A DNA stretch of 64,000 bases. Source: a virus. The DNA lies in the IMG/VR virus record IMGVR_UViG_3300046674_000373, positions 1 to 64,000 of that record. One strand, written 5' to 3'. Shown here one piece after another: positions 40,127 to 48,205 of this stretch (position 1 is the stretch's first letter; each line of letters starts with the position of its first letter). Both the position numbers and the translations under genes were made by a program. The notes under the pieces are model-generated. The model was given only the letters and a program-made list of their open reading frames with translations. It was not told the origin of the DNA and made no database searches.

Positions 40127-41227
40127 ATGGAATGGACCAATCAACAGGCGGCCGCGCTCAAGGCCGTTCATAGCTGGCTACGCGACCCGAAGGGCAAGCA
40201 GGTTTTCCGCCTCTTCGGCTTCGCCGGTACCGGCAAGACTACCCTCGCCAAGCACATCGCCCAGTATGCCGACGGCCTCGTCTGCTTCGCCTGCTTCACC
40301 GGCAAGGCCGCGCTTGTCCTCCGGAAGAAGGGCTGCGAGGGCGCCAGCACCATCCACTCGCTGATCTACAAGATCGACGATCCGGAGGCCCAGCACCCGG
40401 AGTTCGTGCTGAACCCGGACAGCCCGCTCTCCATCGCGGAGCTCGCGATCATCGACGAGGTGTCGATGGTCGACGAGGACCTCGGCCGCGACCTGCTCAG
40501 CTTCGGCAAGAAGGTGCTGGTGCTGGGCGACCCGATGCAGCTCAAGCCCGTGCGCAAGGACGAGGGGTACTTCACCGACCCGAAGGACAGGCCGGACGTG
40601 ATGCTGACCGACATCCGGCGCCAGACGGCCGAGAACCCGATCATCCGACTGTCGATCGACGTGCGCGAGGGCCTCGGCTTGGTCGCAGGCGAGTACGGCG
40701 CGGCGCGCGTCATCCACCGCTCGCAGGTCGACCCGGAAAGCGTGCTGGCCGCCGACCAGGTGCTGGCCGGGATGAACAAGACCCGTCGCACGTTCAACCG
40801 GCGGATCCGCGAGCTGCGCGGCCGCACCAGCCCGCTGCCCCAGGAGGATGATCGCCTGGTCTGCCTGCGCAACAATCGCGAGCTCGGGCTGCTGAACGGC
40901 TCTCTCTGGCGCACCCAGCGCGCGTCTGCCTTCGGTGAGATCGTGACGCTGGAGGTCGATTCGCTGGACGGTCTGCAGGACCCGGGCGCGGTCACGGTGC
41001 CGGCCGCCTTCTTTCTCGGAACCGACGCCGACCTGGACTGGCGAATCAAGCGCCAGCATGAGGAGTTCGATTTCGGCGAGTGCCTCACCGTGCACAAGTC
41101 GCAAGGCTCCCAGTGGGACAACGTGATGTTGTTCGACGAGAGCGCCACCTTCCGCGAGCAGCGAATCAACCACCTGTACACCGGCATCACCCGGGCGGCC
41201 GAGCGGCTGACCGTGGTGCTGCCTTAA
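40127..41227 (+). CDS. SF1 helicase of the Dda/RecD type
   Basis: 366 residues. Walker A GFAGTGKTTL (~31-40), motif Ia near 'CFTGKAALVLRKKGC', 'STIHSLIYKI', motif II AIIDEVSMVD, motif III 'VLVLGDPMQLKPV', and C-terminal 'CLTVHKSQGSQWDNVMLF' and 'YTGITRAAERLTVVL' (motifs V-VI). Matches T4 Dda-like 5'-3' helicases in size and motif order. Likely helps replication restart or initiation. Confidence 0.93.
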   Translation: MEWTNQQAAALKAVHSWLRDPKGKQVFRLFGFAGTGKTTLAKHIAQYADGLVCFACFTGKAALVLRKKGCEGASTIHSLIYKIDDPEAQHPEFVLNPDSPLSIAELAIIDEVSMVDEDLGRDLLSFGKKVLVLGDPMQLKPVRKDEGYFTDPKDRPDVMLTDIRRQTAENPIIRLSIDVREGLGLVAGEYGAARVIHRSQVDPESVLAADQVLAGMNKTRRTFNRRIRELRGRTSPLPQEDDRLVCLRNNRELGLLNGSLWRTQRASAFGEIVTLEVDSLDGLQDPGAVTVPAAFFLGTDADLDWRIKRQHEEFDFGECLTVHKSQGSQWDNVMLFDESATFREQRINHLYTGITRAAERLTVVLP

Positions 41228-41241
41228 CCTGAAAGGAGTTT

Positions 41242-41796
41242 ATGAATACCCTCTGGAGCATCATCGCCCACCTGGTCTCGCGCCCGGCCGTGGTCGACTA
41301 CCTGATCAAGCGCGCGAAGCGGACGCCCTACATCCACATCACCGGTCCGGACGGCAGCGTCTACATGGAGCGCTACTGGCTCTTCAATCCGTACCCGGCG
41401 AACTCGTCCGGCAACCGGCCGTGGTGGAAGTTCCCGATCTCGATCCGGCTGCACCGGATCATGCGCGAGGACGACGACCGCGACCTGCATGACCACCCGT
41501 GGAACGCCCGAACGGTCATCCTGCATGGCTGGTACCGCGAAGTGCGCCTCAAGCAGCACCAGCACGAGACGTACGAGAAGGTGTATCCGGTCGAGCTGGT
41601 TCCGGTCACCTACCGACGACTGCCAGGCGACACTGCGCGCCTGCGCTTCGGCGAGTACCACCGCATTCTGCAGGTCAGCCCGGGCGGCGTCTGGACCCTG
41701 TTCATCACCGGCCGCTACCGCGGCACCTGGGGCTTTCTCGTCAGCGGGGTGAAGGTGCCATGGCGGCGTTACCTGGGCATCGAGGAGCAGGCATGA
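41242..41796 (+). CDS. Cupin-like phage protein, 184 aa
   Basis: AAAGGAG precedes the ATG. 'RDLHDHPWNARTVILHGWYR' gives two His in a cupin-type metal motif; 'YHRILQVSPGGVWTLFITGR' is the second cupin motif with one His. Related in design to the cupin-like gene at 4,131-4,661 but not obviously homologous. Substrate unknown. Confidence 0.7.
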   Translation: MNTLWSIIAHLVSRPAVVDYLIKRAKRTPYIHITGPDGSVYMERYWLFNPYPANSSGNRPWWKFPISIRLHRIMREDDDRDLHDHPWNARTVILHGWYREVRLKQHQHETYEKVYPVELVPVTYRRLPGDTARLRFGEYHRILQVSPGGVWTLFITGRYRGTWGFLVSGVKVPWRRYLGIEEQA

Positions 41797-42050
41797 TGAC
41801 CGCTACCGCCCCACGCTACGCCCTTTACCCCGGCTTCGTCCGCAGCCAGACCGACGGCGACCGCCACTACATCGGCGCGCTGACCCTGGCGCACCTGTAC
41901 GGCGTGCGCGTGCAGGACTGCATCGTCATCAACCCGAACGACGCGGACGACCCCAGCCAGCGCGAGAAGCTGGAGCGGGCGCGCCGGCTCGTGCCGCTGG
42001 TGCCGCGCTACGACGGGAACTACACCCTGCCTCTGGCGAGGGCGGCATGA
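41793..42050 (+). CDS. Hypothetical protein, 85 aa
   Basis: ATGATG start overlapping the cupin stop. 'RHYIGALTLAHLYGVRVQDC' then 'NDADDPSQREKLERARRLVP'. Small alpha/beta protein, often seen in phages in this position (inference). Function unknown. Confidence 0.55.
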   Translation: MMTATAPRYALYPGFVRSQTDGDRHYIGALTLAHLYGVRVQDCIVINPNDADDPSQREKLERARRLVPLVPRYDGNYTLPLARAA

Positions 42051-42310
42051 CCGCCGCCGTCTTGACCCCGGCCCAGCTCATGCTGCTGCGCGAGGCGCTG
42101 GGCCTGAGCCACTACCAGCGGGCGCCGATCCGGCACAACCTGCCTGCTCATGCCGCCAAGGGGCGCGAGGACGACGTCGCTGCTCTGGAGCGTATGGGCT
42201 ACCTGCGCACCAGGATGTTCGCCGGGGAGGGTGGTTGGGAGTCCGTCACCGAGATCACGGCCGAGGGCGAGGCTTGTGCGCTGGCGAACTCGACAGTGGA
42301 GGGCAGCTGA
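42047..42310 (+). CDS. Hypothetical protein, 87 aa
   Basis: Start overlaps the previous stop (ATGA). 'TPAQLMLLREALGLSHYQRA' and 'LERMGYLRTRMFAGEGGWES' recall a small winged-helix-like protein. Its stop and the next start share one base. Confidence 0.5.
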   Translation: MTAAVLTPAQLMLLREALGLSHYQRAPIRHNLPAHAAKGREDDVAALERMGYLRTRMFAGEGGWESVTEITAEGEACALANSTVEGS

Positions 42311-42642
42311 TGGCCGTCTACGTCGACGACATGGAGGCGCCGTACGGCCGCATGAAGATGTGCCACATGCTGGCCGATTCGGATGCCGAGCTGCACACCA
42401 TGGCCGACCGGATCGGCGTGGCGCGGCGCTGGCACCAGGCGCCGCCGCACGACAGCCACTACGATATTGCGCTCAGCAAGAAGGCACTGGCCGTCGCCGC
42501 CGGCGCGATCGCGATCACGTGGCGCCAAGCCGGAGCCATGAACTTCCGGCGGCGCGTCACCGGCCAGCTCGGCGACCCGAGCGACGCAGTCGAGTGGATG
42601 ACTAGCTACAAGGCCAAGGTCCGGGCCGCCGCTCCAGCCTAA
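42310..42642 (+). CDS. DUF4031-like protein
   Basis: 110 residues that match the DUF4031 consensus almost throughout: 'MAVYVDDMEAPYGRMKMCHM', 'ADRIGVARRWHQAPPHDSHY' and 'DIALSKKALAVAAGAIAITW'. The family is widespread in phages; nuclease or toxin roles are not established. Last gene of the recombination operon, followed by a terminator. Confidence 0.85.
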   Translation: MAVYVDDMEAPYGRMKMCHMLADSDAELHTMADRIGVARRWHQAPPHDSHYDIALSKKALAVAAGAIAITWRQAGAMNFRRRVTGQLGDPSDAVEWMTSYKAKVRAAAPA

Positions 42643-42649
42643 AAAACTA

Positions 42650-42674
42650 CGGGCGGCCCTTTTGAGGCCGCCCG
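42650..42674 (+). terminator. Rho-independent terminator
   Basis: Perfect nine-base stem CGGGCGGCC/GGCCGCCCG, seven-base loop, then CTTTGT. It closes the recombination operon just before the integrase control region. Confidence 0.75.
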
Positions 42675-42681
42675 CTTTGTC

Positions 42682-42701
42682 TGCGCCCTATTTGCGCCCT
42701 A
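42682..42701 (+). repeat. TGCGCCCTA pair (direct repeat)
   Basis: TGCGCCCTATTTGCGCCCTA: two TGCGCCCTA units 11 bp apart. Related single and paired copies follow at 42,870 and 42,888-42,909. Candidate integrase arm-type sites or attP core flanks. Confidence 0.75.
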
Positions 42702-42887
42702 GAGCTTGGCCCCAGAGGGTAAATCCATGCTCCACCTAGCGAAAATAGCAGTTGCGCTGAGACAATGAGACATTTATCATCCCTATCACGGAAGTACACG
42801 GAAATGCATTTGTGTGCGTAATTTCAACGCGTTAGCCATCTCGACCGGCGACCGGCGAAACCCGCAAAATGCGCCCTGTACCCGTAT

Positions 42888-42909
42888 TTTTGCGCCCTAT
42901 GTGCGCCCT
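42888..42909 (+). repeat. 22-bp repeat, copy 2, just upstream of integrase
   Basis: Identical and in the same orientation to 16,341-16,362. Contains a TGCGCCCT pair 11 bp apart; ends 16 bases before the integrase start codon. Confidence 0.85.
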
Positions 42910-42925
42910 AACCGTCGAGCACAAC

Positions 42926-44098
42926 ATGAAGAGATCGCCTACTAAAATCACGAAGAGCATGATCGACTGCGCCCTACCGGAGGCCTCCGACAGCTTCCTC
43001 TGGGACAGCGAGGTTAAGGGTTTCGGGGTCCGGATCCAGCCGTCTGGCACCAAGTCGTACATGGTTCGGTACCGCACCAAGGAAGGTACCCAACGCAAGC
43101 AGAACCTCGGCCGCACCAACGTGCTCACGCCGGCCGAAGCCCGCGAGCTGGCGCGCAAGGTGCTGGCCAAGGTCGCCGCCGGCGAGGACCCGATGGCTGA
43201 GCGCCGCAAGGAAGAGAGCCAGCCCACCATCGCCGATCTCGAGGAGCGGTACACACGGGAGCACGCCAAGCCGTTCAAGAAGCCTGCCAGCCAGCATATC
43301 GATGCCCAGAACTGGCGCCTCTACATTCTGCCGGAGTGGCGCACCCGGCTCGTCGCTGAGATCAAGAAATCCGACATCCTGACCCTGTTCGGCAGCATGG
43401 CCGACAAGCCGGCAGCAGCCAACCAGACGCTCGCCCTGCTCTCCAAGGCCATGAACCTCGCCGAGGATTGGGGCTGGCGCGCGTCGAACACGAACCCATG
43501 CCACCGGATCAAGCGCTACAAGCTGAAGAAGCACACCGCCGTCCTGACCTACGAGCAGATGGCCCGCCTGCACCAGACGATGACAAAGATGGTCGCGGAA
43601 CGCCGATTGACGCCGGAGTTCGCGGCCGCGATCCGGCTGCTACAGCTCACCGGCTGCCGCAAGAACGAGATCCTGGAAGCCGAGACGGCATGGGTGGACC
43701 GCAGCAAGCGCGTGCTCCGGCTACCCGATTCGAAGGTCGGCCCGCGCGACATTCCGCTGTCCGAACACGCCCTTGAGATCATCGAAGACCTCGACGGCCA
43801 GTACCTGATCGGGGGAAACCGGGGCAAGGCGACCAGCAACGTCTACAGGGTCTGGGCCCGGGTGAAGAAGGAGGCAGAGCTGCCGGCGGACCTGCGGATC
43901 CACGACCTGCGCCACAGCGCCGGTTCGCTGGCTCACATGGCCGGCATGACCCAGTCCCAGATCGCCGAGCTGCTCGGCCACAGCATTCTGGCGACGACCG
44001 AGAAGTACATCCACAACCACGACGGTGATGCCGCCAAAGCCGCGAACGTGCTGGGTGCGGTGGTTACGGCAGCTTGGAAGGAGCCGGTTGCGGCTTGA
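42926..44098 (+). CDS. int: Tyrosine integrase (DUF4102 type)
   Basis: 390 residues. N-terminal DUF4102-like arm-binding domain ('DSEVKGFGVRIQPSGTKSYM', 'NLGRTNVLTPAEARELARKV', residues ~25-100), core-binding helices (~110-210), then the catalytic domain: Arg in LTGCRKNEIL (~241), Lys in a beta hairpin, HDLRHSAGSLA (~322-332), GHSILATT and the nucleophile Tyr in TEKYIHN (~360). Start ATG 42,926 chosen because the upstream frame runs through the TGCGCCCT repeats. Its 3' end overlaps the converging Rz1-like gene by 35 bp. Confidence 0.95.
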   Translation: MKRSPTKITKSMIDCALPEASDSFLWDSEVKGFGVRIQPSGTKSYMVRYRTKEGTQRKQNLGRTNVLTPAEARELARKVLAKVAAGEDPMAERRKEESQPTIADLEERYTREHAKPFKKPASQHIDAQNWRLYILPEWRTRLVAEIKKSDILTLFGSMADKPAAANQTLALLSKAMNLAEDWGWRASNTNPCHRIKRYKLKKHTAVLTYEQMARLHQTMTKMVAERRLTPEFAAAIRLLQLTGCRKNEILEAETAWVDRSKRVLRLPDSKVGPRDIPLSEHALEIIEDLDGQYLIGGNRGKATSNVYRVWARVKKEAELPADLRIHDLRHSAGSLAHMAGMTQSQIAELLGHSILATTEKYIHNHDGDAAKAANVLGAVVTAAWKEPVAA

Positions 44099-44357
44099 CC
44101 GTCGGCTTGGGATCGCAGCCGGACATGGCCACTTCCAGCCCGGTTGCGTACCCATCCATCGCTGCATAGTCCTGCAGCGCCACCTGCGCGGCGACCTTGT
44201 CGCCCGGGTACGGCCCGGTGCCGAACTTCGGCTCGGGCCGTTTCTGCTTGTCGCCCAGGCAGCCGACGGCCACGGGCACCTTAACCTCGACGACCTTCGG
44301 GACTGTGTTGCAGGCGGCCAGCGCCAGCACCAGCAGGGCAAGGAGCGCACCTCTCAT
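44064..44357 (-). CDS. Rz1-like outer-membrane spanin lipoprotein
   Basis: Starts MRGALLALLVLALAAC: a signal peptide ending in a lipobox (LAAC), so the Cys would be lipidated. The mature part is Pro- and Lys-rich (VPKVVEVKVPVAVGC, 'PKPTVKPQPAPSKLP') as in Rz1. Start overlaps the Rz-like stop by four bases. It would bridge to the inner-membrane partner and fuse membranes at lysis. Confidence 0.8.
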   Translation of the reverse strand: MRGALLALLVLALAACNTVPKVVEVKVPVAVGCLGDKQKRPEPKFGTGPYPGDKVAAQVALQDYAAMDGYATGLEVAMSGCDPKPTVKPQPAPSKLP

Positions 44358-44719
44358 TTCCAGACCCCCCATGCTTCCCGGAGAACGCCGTCGCAGGTGG
44401 TGGCCTTGCTGTTGGCGACGGCGTCCTCGCGGTTCTTGGCGCGCTTGATCGCATCAGCCGCGAAGGCCTCGGCCATCTTGCGGCGCTCCTCGGCCGCATC
44501 GGACTGAGCCTGCAAGGCCTCGACGGCGCGGTTCTGCTCGCGCACCTTGTCGAGCAGCGCGTCGTACTCGGCTTGCTTGGCCGTCAGCGCGCGCTGGTGG
44601 GCTGCATCGAGCCGCCAGCCATTCACCATCGCGCCGGCAGTCGCAGCCAGGGCCAGTAGCGCCACCACCAGCACCACGCGCGCCAGGAGCTGATACTGCT
44701 CGGGGATCAGTTTAAACAT
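44354..44719 (-). CDS. Rz-like inner-membrane spanin
   Basis: 121 residues: one N-terminal transmembrane helix (~12-34, LLARVVLVVALLALAATAGA) then a long periplasmic coiled coil ('ALTAKQAEYDALLDKVREQN', 'ALQAQSDAAEERRKMAEAFA'), the usual Rz layout. Overlaps the endolysin end by 13 bases and the Rz1-like gene by four. Confidence 0.82.
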   Translation of the reverse strand: MFKLIPEQYQLLARVVLVVALLALAATAGAMVNGWRLDAAHQRALTAKQAEYDALLDKVREQNRAVEALQAQSDAAEERRKMAEAFAADAIKRAKNREDAVANSKATTCDGVLREAWGVWK

Positions 44720-45291
44720 ACGGCTGTCCCCCACGAGGTGAACTTCGGCTGGTGCTTGAGCAGGATCCAGCGCGGGTATAGTCGGCTGTATTCGAAGTTC
44801 TTGGCTGACTGGCCCGCGTTGACAGACTCGGTGGCATCGAACCACTTGCCGGGATGCGTGGTGCGCTTCTGCGCGCGCTGCACGTAGCCGAGGCCCGCGT
44901 TGTAGCCCTTCAGCGAGGCCGCCCAGCGATCACAGGCGGTGTCGCCCTTCACGCGCGCATAGTTCCAGCCGTCGAGGCGGACCATCGCGCGGATCGCCCA
45001 GGTCGGGTTGTACGGGTCGGGCGCGCCGAGCTCCGGGTACGAGCGAGCTACCTGCTTCGCCGTCCCGTCCATGAACTGCGCCAGGCCGCGGCCGTTGTCC
45101 CAGGCTGTCACGTCAGGCCGCCAGTTGCTCTCCTGCGTGATCTGCCCGGCGAACATCGGTACGGGGGCATTGAGGCCATAGACGGCCTGCGCTTCGCGCG
45201 TGAGCGTCGGCCTGAACCGCGCGGCGGCCTCCGGCGGTCCGGCCCACGCCGGCGCCGCCAGGAGCAGCAGGATGGCGACCAGCCGGAGCAT
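44707..45291 (-). CDS. Secreted lysozyme-like endolysin
   Basis: 194 residues with a cleavable or SAR-like N-terminal signal (MLRLVAILLLLAAPAWAGPP). The body has a transglycosylase/lysozyme-type core: Glu in 'GQITQESNWRPDVTAWDNGR', 'GLAQFMDGTAKQVARSYPEL' and 'YNAGLGYVQRA'. Cuts peptidoglycan glycan strands. With its own signal, it could reach the periplasm through Sec, with the holin setting lysis time. Confidence 0.85.
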   Translation of the reverse strand: MLRLVAILLLLAAPAWAGPPEAAARFRPTLTREAQAVYGLNAPVPMFAGQITQESNWRPDVTAWDNGRGLAQFMDGTAKQVARSYPELGAPDPYNPTWAIRAMVRLDGWNYARVKGDTACDRWAASLKGYNAGLGYVQRAQKRTTHPGKWFDATESVNAGQSAKNFEYSRLYPRWILLKHQPKFTSWGTAVCLN

Positions 45292-45557
45292 CACAGGCCC
45301 AGCGCGATCGCGAGCATGGCCGCGCCGACGATTATGGCGCGGCGGATATGCTCCAGCGGGTTCGATTCGTCGGTGATGCGCGCGCGGAAGCAGTTGCGGT
45401 CGACCCAGTAGCCAGCGAAGGCCGCCAGCGTGAGGTGACCGAGCTTCCACAGAACGATCTGGACCTGCGGGGCAGTGCCGCTCGCGGCGAGCAGCGCGGC
45501 AGCCACGTAGAGGCCGATCGAGATCAGCACCCACTGAAACATGCGCATTTTATCCAT
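45291..45557 (-). CDS. Putative holin, 88 aa
   Basis: GGAGAA eight bases from the ATG. Two or three hydrophobic segments (~8-28 'LISIGLYVAAALLAA', ~38-52 'LGHLTLAAFAGYWV', ~70-88) and a basic stretch 'RRAIIVGAA'. Directly upstream of endolysin (one-base overlap), the usual holin site. Similar proteins are annotated as putative holins in phages of betaproteobacteria. Confidence 0.65.
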   Translation of the reverse strand: MDKMRMFQWVLISIGLYVAAALLAASGTAPQVQIVLWKLGHLTLAAFAGYWVDRNCFRARITDESNPLEHIRRAIIVGAAMLAIALGL

Positions 45558-45598
45558 GGCGAAGGTTCTCCGGAGATGGCGTTGGGAAGGGGGGGGAA

Positions 45599-45871
45599 TT
45601 ACTTGGCGCCGACTTTGTCGGCGACCTTTTCGACACTGCGTTTCAGGTCGCCAAGGGCTTCCTTGACCTCCTGGAACTTGTCTTTGTTCGAGCTGTCCTG
45701 CATCGCGTCGCGCTCGCGCTGGCTGGAGATGCGCTCCTCGAGGACGGTGACCCGCTTGTCCATCGTGCTCCAGCCGACCGCTGCCGTGATCAGGAATCCG
45801 AGGAAGGTCAGGATGTGGCCGAGGTTGACAGTCTTGTCGAACCGGACGCGGTTGTCGGATGCGTTTGCCAA
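45599..45871 (-). CDS. XhlA-like membrane protein with coiled coil, 90 aa
   Basis: One transmembrane helix near the N-terminus (~18-36, GHILTFLGFLITAAVGWSTM) then a coiled coil ('KRVTVLEERISSQRERDAMQ', 'KEALGDLKRSVEKVADKVG'). Resembles XhlA-type hemolysin/holin-associated proteins. It precedes the holin and may regulate lysis timing. Confidence 0.6.
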   Translation of the reverse strand: MANASDNRVRFDKTVNLGHILTFLGFLITAAVGWSTMDKRVTVLEERISSQRERDAMQDSSNKDKFQEVKEALGDLKRSVEKVADKVGAK

Positions 45872-45959
45872 TTGTCGGCCCTTAAAGAATGCCCGGTGGG
45901 GCGTGTGCGTTTCGATGGGGCAATCCTACGATCACGACGCGCCAGATCCGGAACAGCGG

Positions 45960-46718
45960 TCAGAAACCAAGGGCGATATACAGCCCGGGCTGCGTCGCCA
46001 CGGATGCACTGGTGTTGTAGGCAACGAACGCAGTTTTGTTGAACGTGTTGGCATTCACGCCAGAGATTGCCACTTTCCCGACGTTGTCTGCCCCGGCAGT
46101 GGCAATGCAGGACAGGCACGCATTTGGGAAAGCCATCGCGTAAGTGACGGTTTGACTGCCATTCCCAGCAATAGACGGGACCTGACCCCACTGAAGGATC
46201 AGCCCACCCGGGAACATCTGGTAGCCGTTCGTGGTCAGCGAGCGCGCAAACTGATGCTCATAAGGAAGTGCGGCGGTGCCCAGCATGCACCAGGTGTTCG
46301 CTGCCACCTTGACGATGTTCGCGTGAGAGCCATTCGTGGCGGTTGCACTGGCTCCTGCCGCAAGAGTTTCGCCGCAAAAAATGGTGTCGCCAGCTGCCGG
46401 TGTGATCGTTGTAATGGCGCCAGACGAAAATGAGATCGGGAAGCTTGCCCCCAGCGGGAGGCCCGCTGTCGACGGGAGATTCAGCGTCGTCGCCAGGCAG
46501 ACAGCGCGCTTGCCTGCGTCAGCTGCCGTGAGGCTACCAGTCGGCCCGGCCACTTGGACGTTGCCGGCCATGTTGCCAAGCGCGCGCTGAACGGCATCCA
46601 TGGTGGCGAGGGATTTCGTGACGTCGAACTGCGGTGGCGTGATCGCTGCGATCACATTACCAGCGGTATCAGCCGTCAGCGCCGCGGCGAGGTTGGTCAG
46701 CTTGGTCGGTGCGTTCAT
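45960..46718 (-). CDS. Tail-fibre protein with C-terminal gp53-like receptor-binding domain
   Basis: 252 residues. N-terminal 'MNAPTKLTNLAAALTADTAG' and a glycine/alanine-rich middle. The C-terminal ~80 residues ('GLILQWGQVPSIAGNGSQTV', 'MAFPNACLSCIATAG', 'GLYIALGF') match the phage tail-fibre tip fold often described as gp53-like, where the pattern 'G-x-I-x-Q-W-G-Q' is common. Likely receptor contact. Confidence 0.75.
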   Translation of the reverse strand: MNAPTKLTNLAAALTADTAGNVIAAITPPQFDVTKSLATMDAVQRALGNMAGNVQVAGPTGSLTAADAGKRAVCLATTLNLPSTAGLPLGASFPISFSSGAITTITPAAGDTIFCGETLAAGASATATNGSHANIVKVAANTWCMLGTAALPYEHQFARSLTTNGYQMFPGGLILQWGQVPSIAGNGSQTVTYAMAFPNACLSCIATAGADNVGKVAISGVNANTFNKTAFVAYNTSASVATQPGLYIALGF

Positions 46719-46758
46719 ACATCCTTTCGTTGTCGCCGGGCCTGGGCCCGGGAGAGGC

Positions 46759-46953
46759 TTACTGCGCGGGGCTTGGTGGCGGCACCACGACCGGCGGCGG
46801 CGCCTTCCACTTGCCGTCCGCCAGGCGCCAGCCGTGCCGTACGTTGTCAGGGACCTCGACGAAGTCCTTTGCGATCGACGGGTGGAACGAGTTTTCCGGG
46901 TCGCTGGACACGTCCACAGCAACGTCGTTGATGATGCGTGCGAAGTTCTTCAT
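46759..46953 (-). CDS. Small tail-fibre-associated protein, 64 aa
   Basis: 'MKNFARIINDVAVDVSSDPE', then 'FVEVPDNVRHGWRLADGKW' and a Pro/Val tail. This opening (residue on index, 'V-x-V-x-x-x-x-G-W') is the usual start of short phage proteins between fibre genes, sometimes fibre chaperones. Function inferred from position. Confidence 0.6.
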   Translation of the reverse strand: MKNFARIINDVAVDVSSDPENSFHPSIAKDFVEVPDNVRHGWRLADGKWKAPPPVVVPPPSPAQ

Positions 46954-46957
46954 GGGG

Positions 46958-47875
46958 TTACCACTCCACGATCACGAGGCCAGTACCACCGGCGCCGGCA
47001 CTCGTCGCGCCGCCGCCACCACCACCACCGATGCCACCGGGAGCGCCGTTATTGGCACCGCCGCCGCCACCACCACACATGCTGGTCGAAGACGTGACAG
47101 TGTTAGTCGCTCCGCCGCCACCGATACCGCCAAGCATCGGGTTGTTGCCCGAGTCGACCCCGCCACCGCCACCCACGAAGCCATCAAATGGGAACCGGAT
47201 AACAGCAGCGATCGGGTTGGTGTCGCCGTTCACGTTATTGACGTTGGTGGTTGAACCAGAACTTCCGTTGTAGCCGCCGGACCGAAGGCCGGCAATGTTA
47301 GGGGCACCATAGGTACCGATCGGCAGCCCGAACGGCGAGCCGCCGCTCAAGGTACCGGCAAGCGAATCGCCGCCGCCGACACCGGCACCACCGCCACTGT
47401 AAGAGTTACCACCGTCGCCCAGCTGACTGCCGGCCCCAGCACCGCCAAGAGAATTAGCTTTTCCGCCCTTTGCCTGGAAATCGCCACCGGTACCAGATCC
47501 GCCGGCGCCATTCCCGCCCTGCATGCCTCCGGTAGCGGAGATCAGCGCTCCGAAGGAGCTCGTGCCGCCGATGTTGCCGGCAGTGCCGCCGGCGCCGACG
47601 GTCACGTTGAATGACGCTCCCGGCGTGACGGTGAATGCGCCATGCGCGTAACCGCCGCCGCCACCGCCACCCGTAGTGCTGCCGCCGCCACCGCCGCCGA
47701 TCACTCGCACGCGGATCGCCGAGACGTTCGCCGGGATGACCCATACCTGCGATGCCGAGAACACCTTCCAGCGGCCGGTGCCGAATTCGCCCAGGAACCC
47801 ACCTGGACGAGCCACCTGGTTGTCAACGATGTTGATGGTGTCTGCCGATGCCGGCAGCGTAATATTGCGGCCCAT
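46958..47875 (-). CDS. Glycine-rich tail adhesin, possible gp38-like
   Basis: 305 residues. 'SQVWVIPANVSAIRVRVIGG' leads into blocks of poly-Gly ('GGGGGGSTTGGGGGGGY', 'GGNGAGGSGTGGDF', 'GGGGGVDSGNNPMLGGIGGG', 'GGGGGGANNGAPGGIGGG') ending 'TGLVIVEW'. Poly-glycine motifs of this density are known from T-even-type adhesins that pack polyglycine-II helices at the fibre tip. The N-terminal beta module would attach to the tail. Gly runs make this segment prone to variation. Confidence 0.7.
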   Translation of the reverse strand: MGRNITLPASADTINIVDNQVARPGGFLGEFGTGRWKVFSASQVWVIPANVSAIRVRVIGGGGGGSTTGGGGGGGYAHGAFTVTPGASFNVTVGAGGTAGNIGGTSSFGALISATGGMQGGNGAGGSGTGGDFQAKGGKANSLGGAGAGSQLGDGGNSYSGGGAGVGGGDSLAGTLSGGSPFGLPIGTYGAPNIAGLRSGGYNGSSGSTTNVNNVNGDTNPIAAVIRFPFDGFVGGGGGVDSGNNPMLGGIGGGGATNTVTSSTSMCGGGGGGANNGAPGGIGGGGGGGATSAGAGGTGLVIVEW

Positions 47876-47887
47876 TCTTCGCCTCGA

Positions 47888-48205
47888 TTAGTTGACTGGG
47901 ATGCCGTGTGCGCGCGCCGACACGTTGGCAACGTCAGCACGCACCCAGATTTTCTCGCCAGCGGAGATCGCCAGTCCGGTGTTCTCCATTACGCCGTTGG
48001 CCTCGACGCGCGAGTCATACTCGATGTAGTCGGCTGCCGCCGGGGCCACCCCGGCGCCGATCGCGATGCGGATCTTGATCGGCGCCGCGTTGCGATTGCA
48101 CAGCCGAACATTGACGACGAGGTCGAGCGTCTGCGCGTCCATCAGCAGTGTGTCGGTGGCCGCCGCCAGATCGGCGCTGCCCAATTTGCCAGTTCCAAGC
48201 GTCAT
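47888..48205 (-). CDS. Tail-associated beta-rich protein, 105 aa
   Basis: 'GSADLAAATDTLLMDAQTLD', 'NVRLCNRNAAPIKIRIAIGA' and 'GLAISAGEKIWVRADVANVS' suggest a small beta sandwich found beside phage fibre genes. Overlaps the next fibre gene by four bases. Confidence 0.6.
   Translation of the reverse strand: MTLGTGKLGSADLAAATDTLLMDAQTLDLVVNVRLCNRNAAPIKIRIAIGAGVAPAAADYIEYDSRVEANGVMENTGLAISAGEKIWVRADVANVSARAHGIPVN

Larger units (their letters stand above)
42643..42925 (+). promoter_or_regulatory. Candidate attP and integrase promoter region
   Basis: A 283-bp non-coding stretch between a terminator and the integrase. It contains five TGCGCCCT units in one direction, an ATGAGACATTTATCAT segment related to the CRP-like site at 16,402, and several short AT-rich blocks. 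Repeat density, position next to int and lack of coding sequence fit attP, but the core crossover sequence cannot be defined without the host site. Confidence 0.5.

Noticed and set aside
16341-42909. Reading the two 22-bp repeats as attL and attR of an integrated element
   Set aside because: Phage genes continue without break on both sides, the integrase lies outside the bracketed segment, and no host gene is interrupted. Kept only as an unexplained repeat pair.
46958-47875. Simple-sequence artefact in the poly-glycine gene
   Set aside because: The frame is intact over 305 codons, has beta-rich ends and sits among fibre genes, so a real glycine-rich adhesin is more likely.
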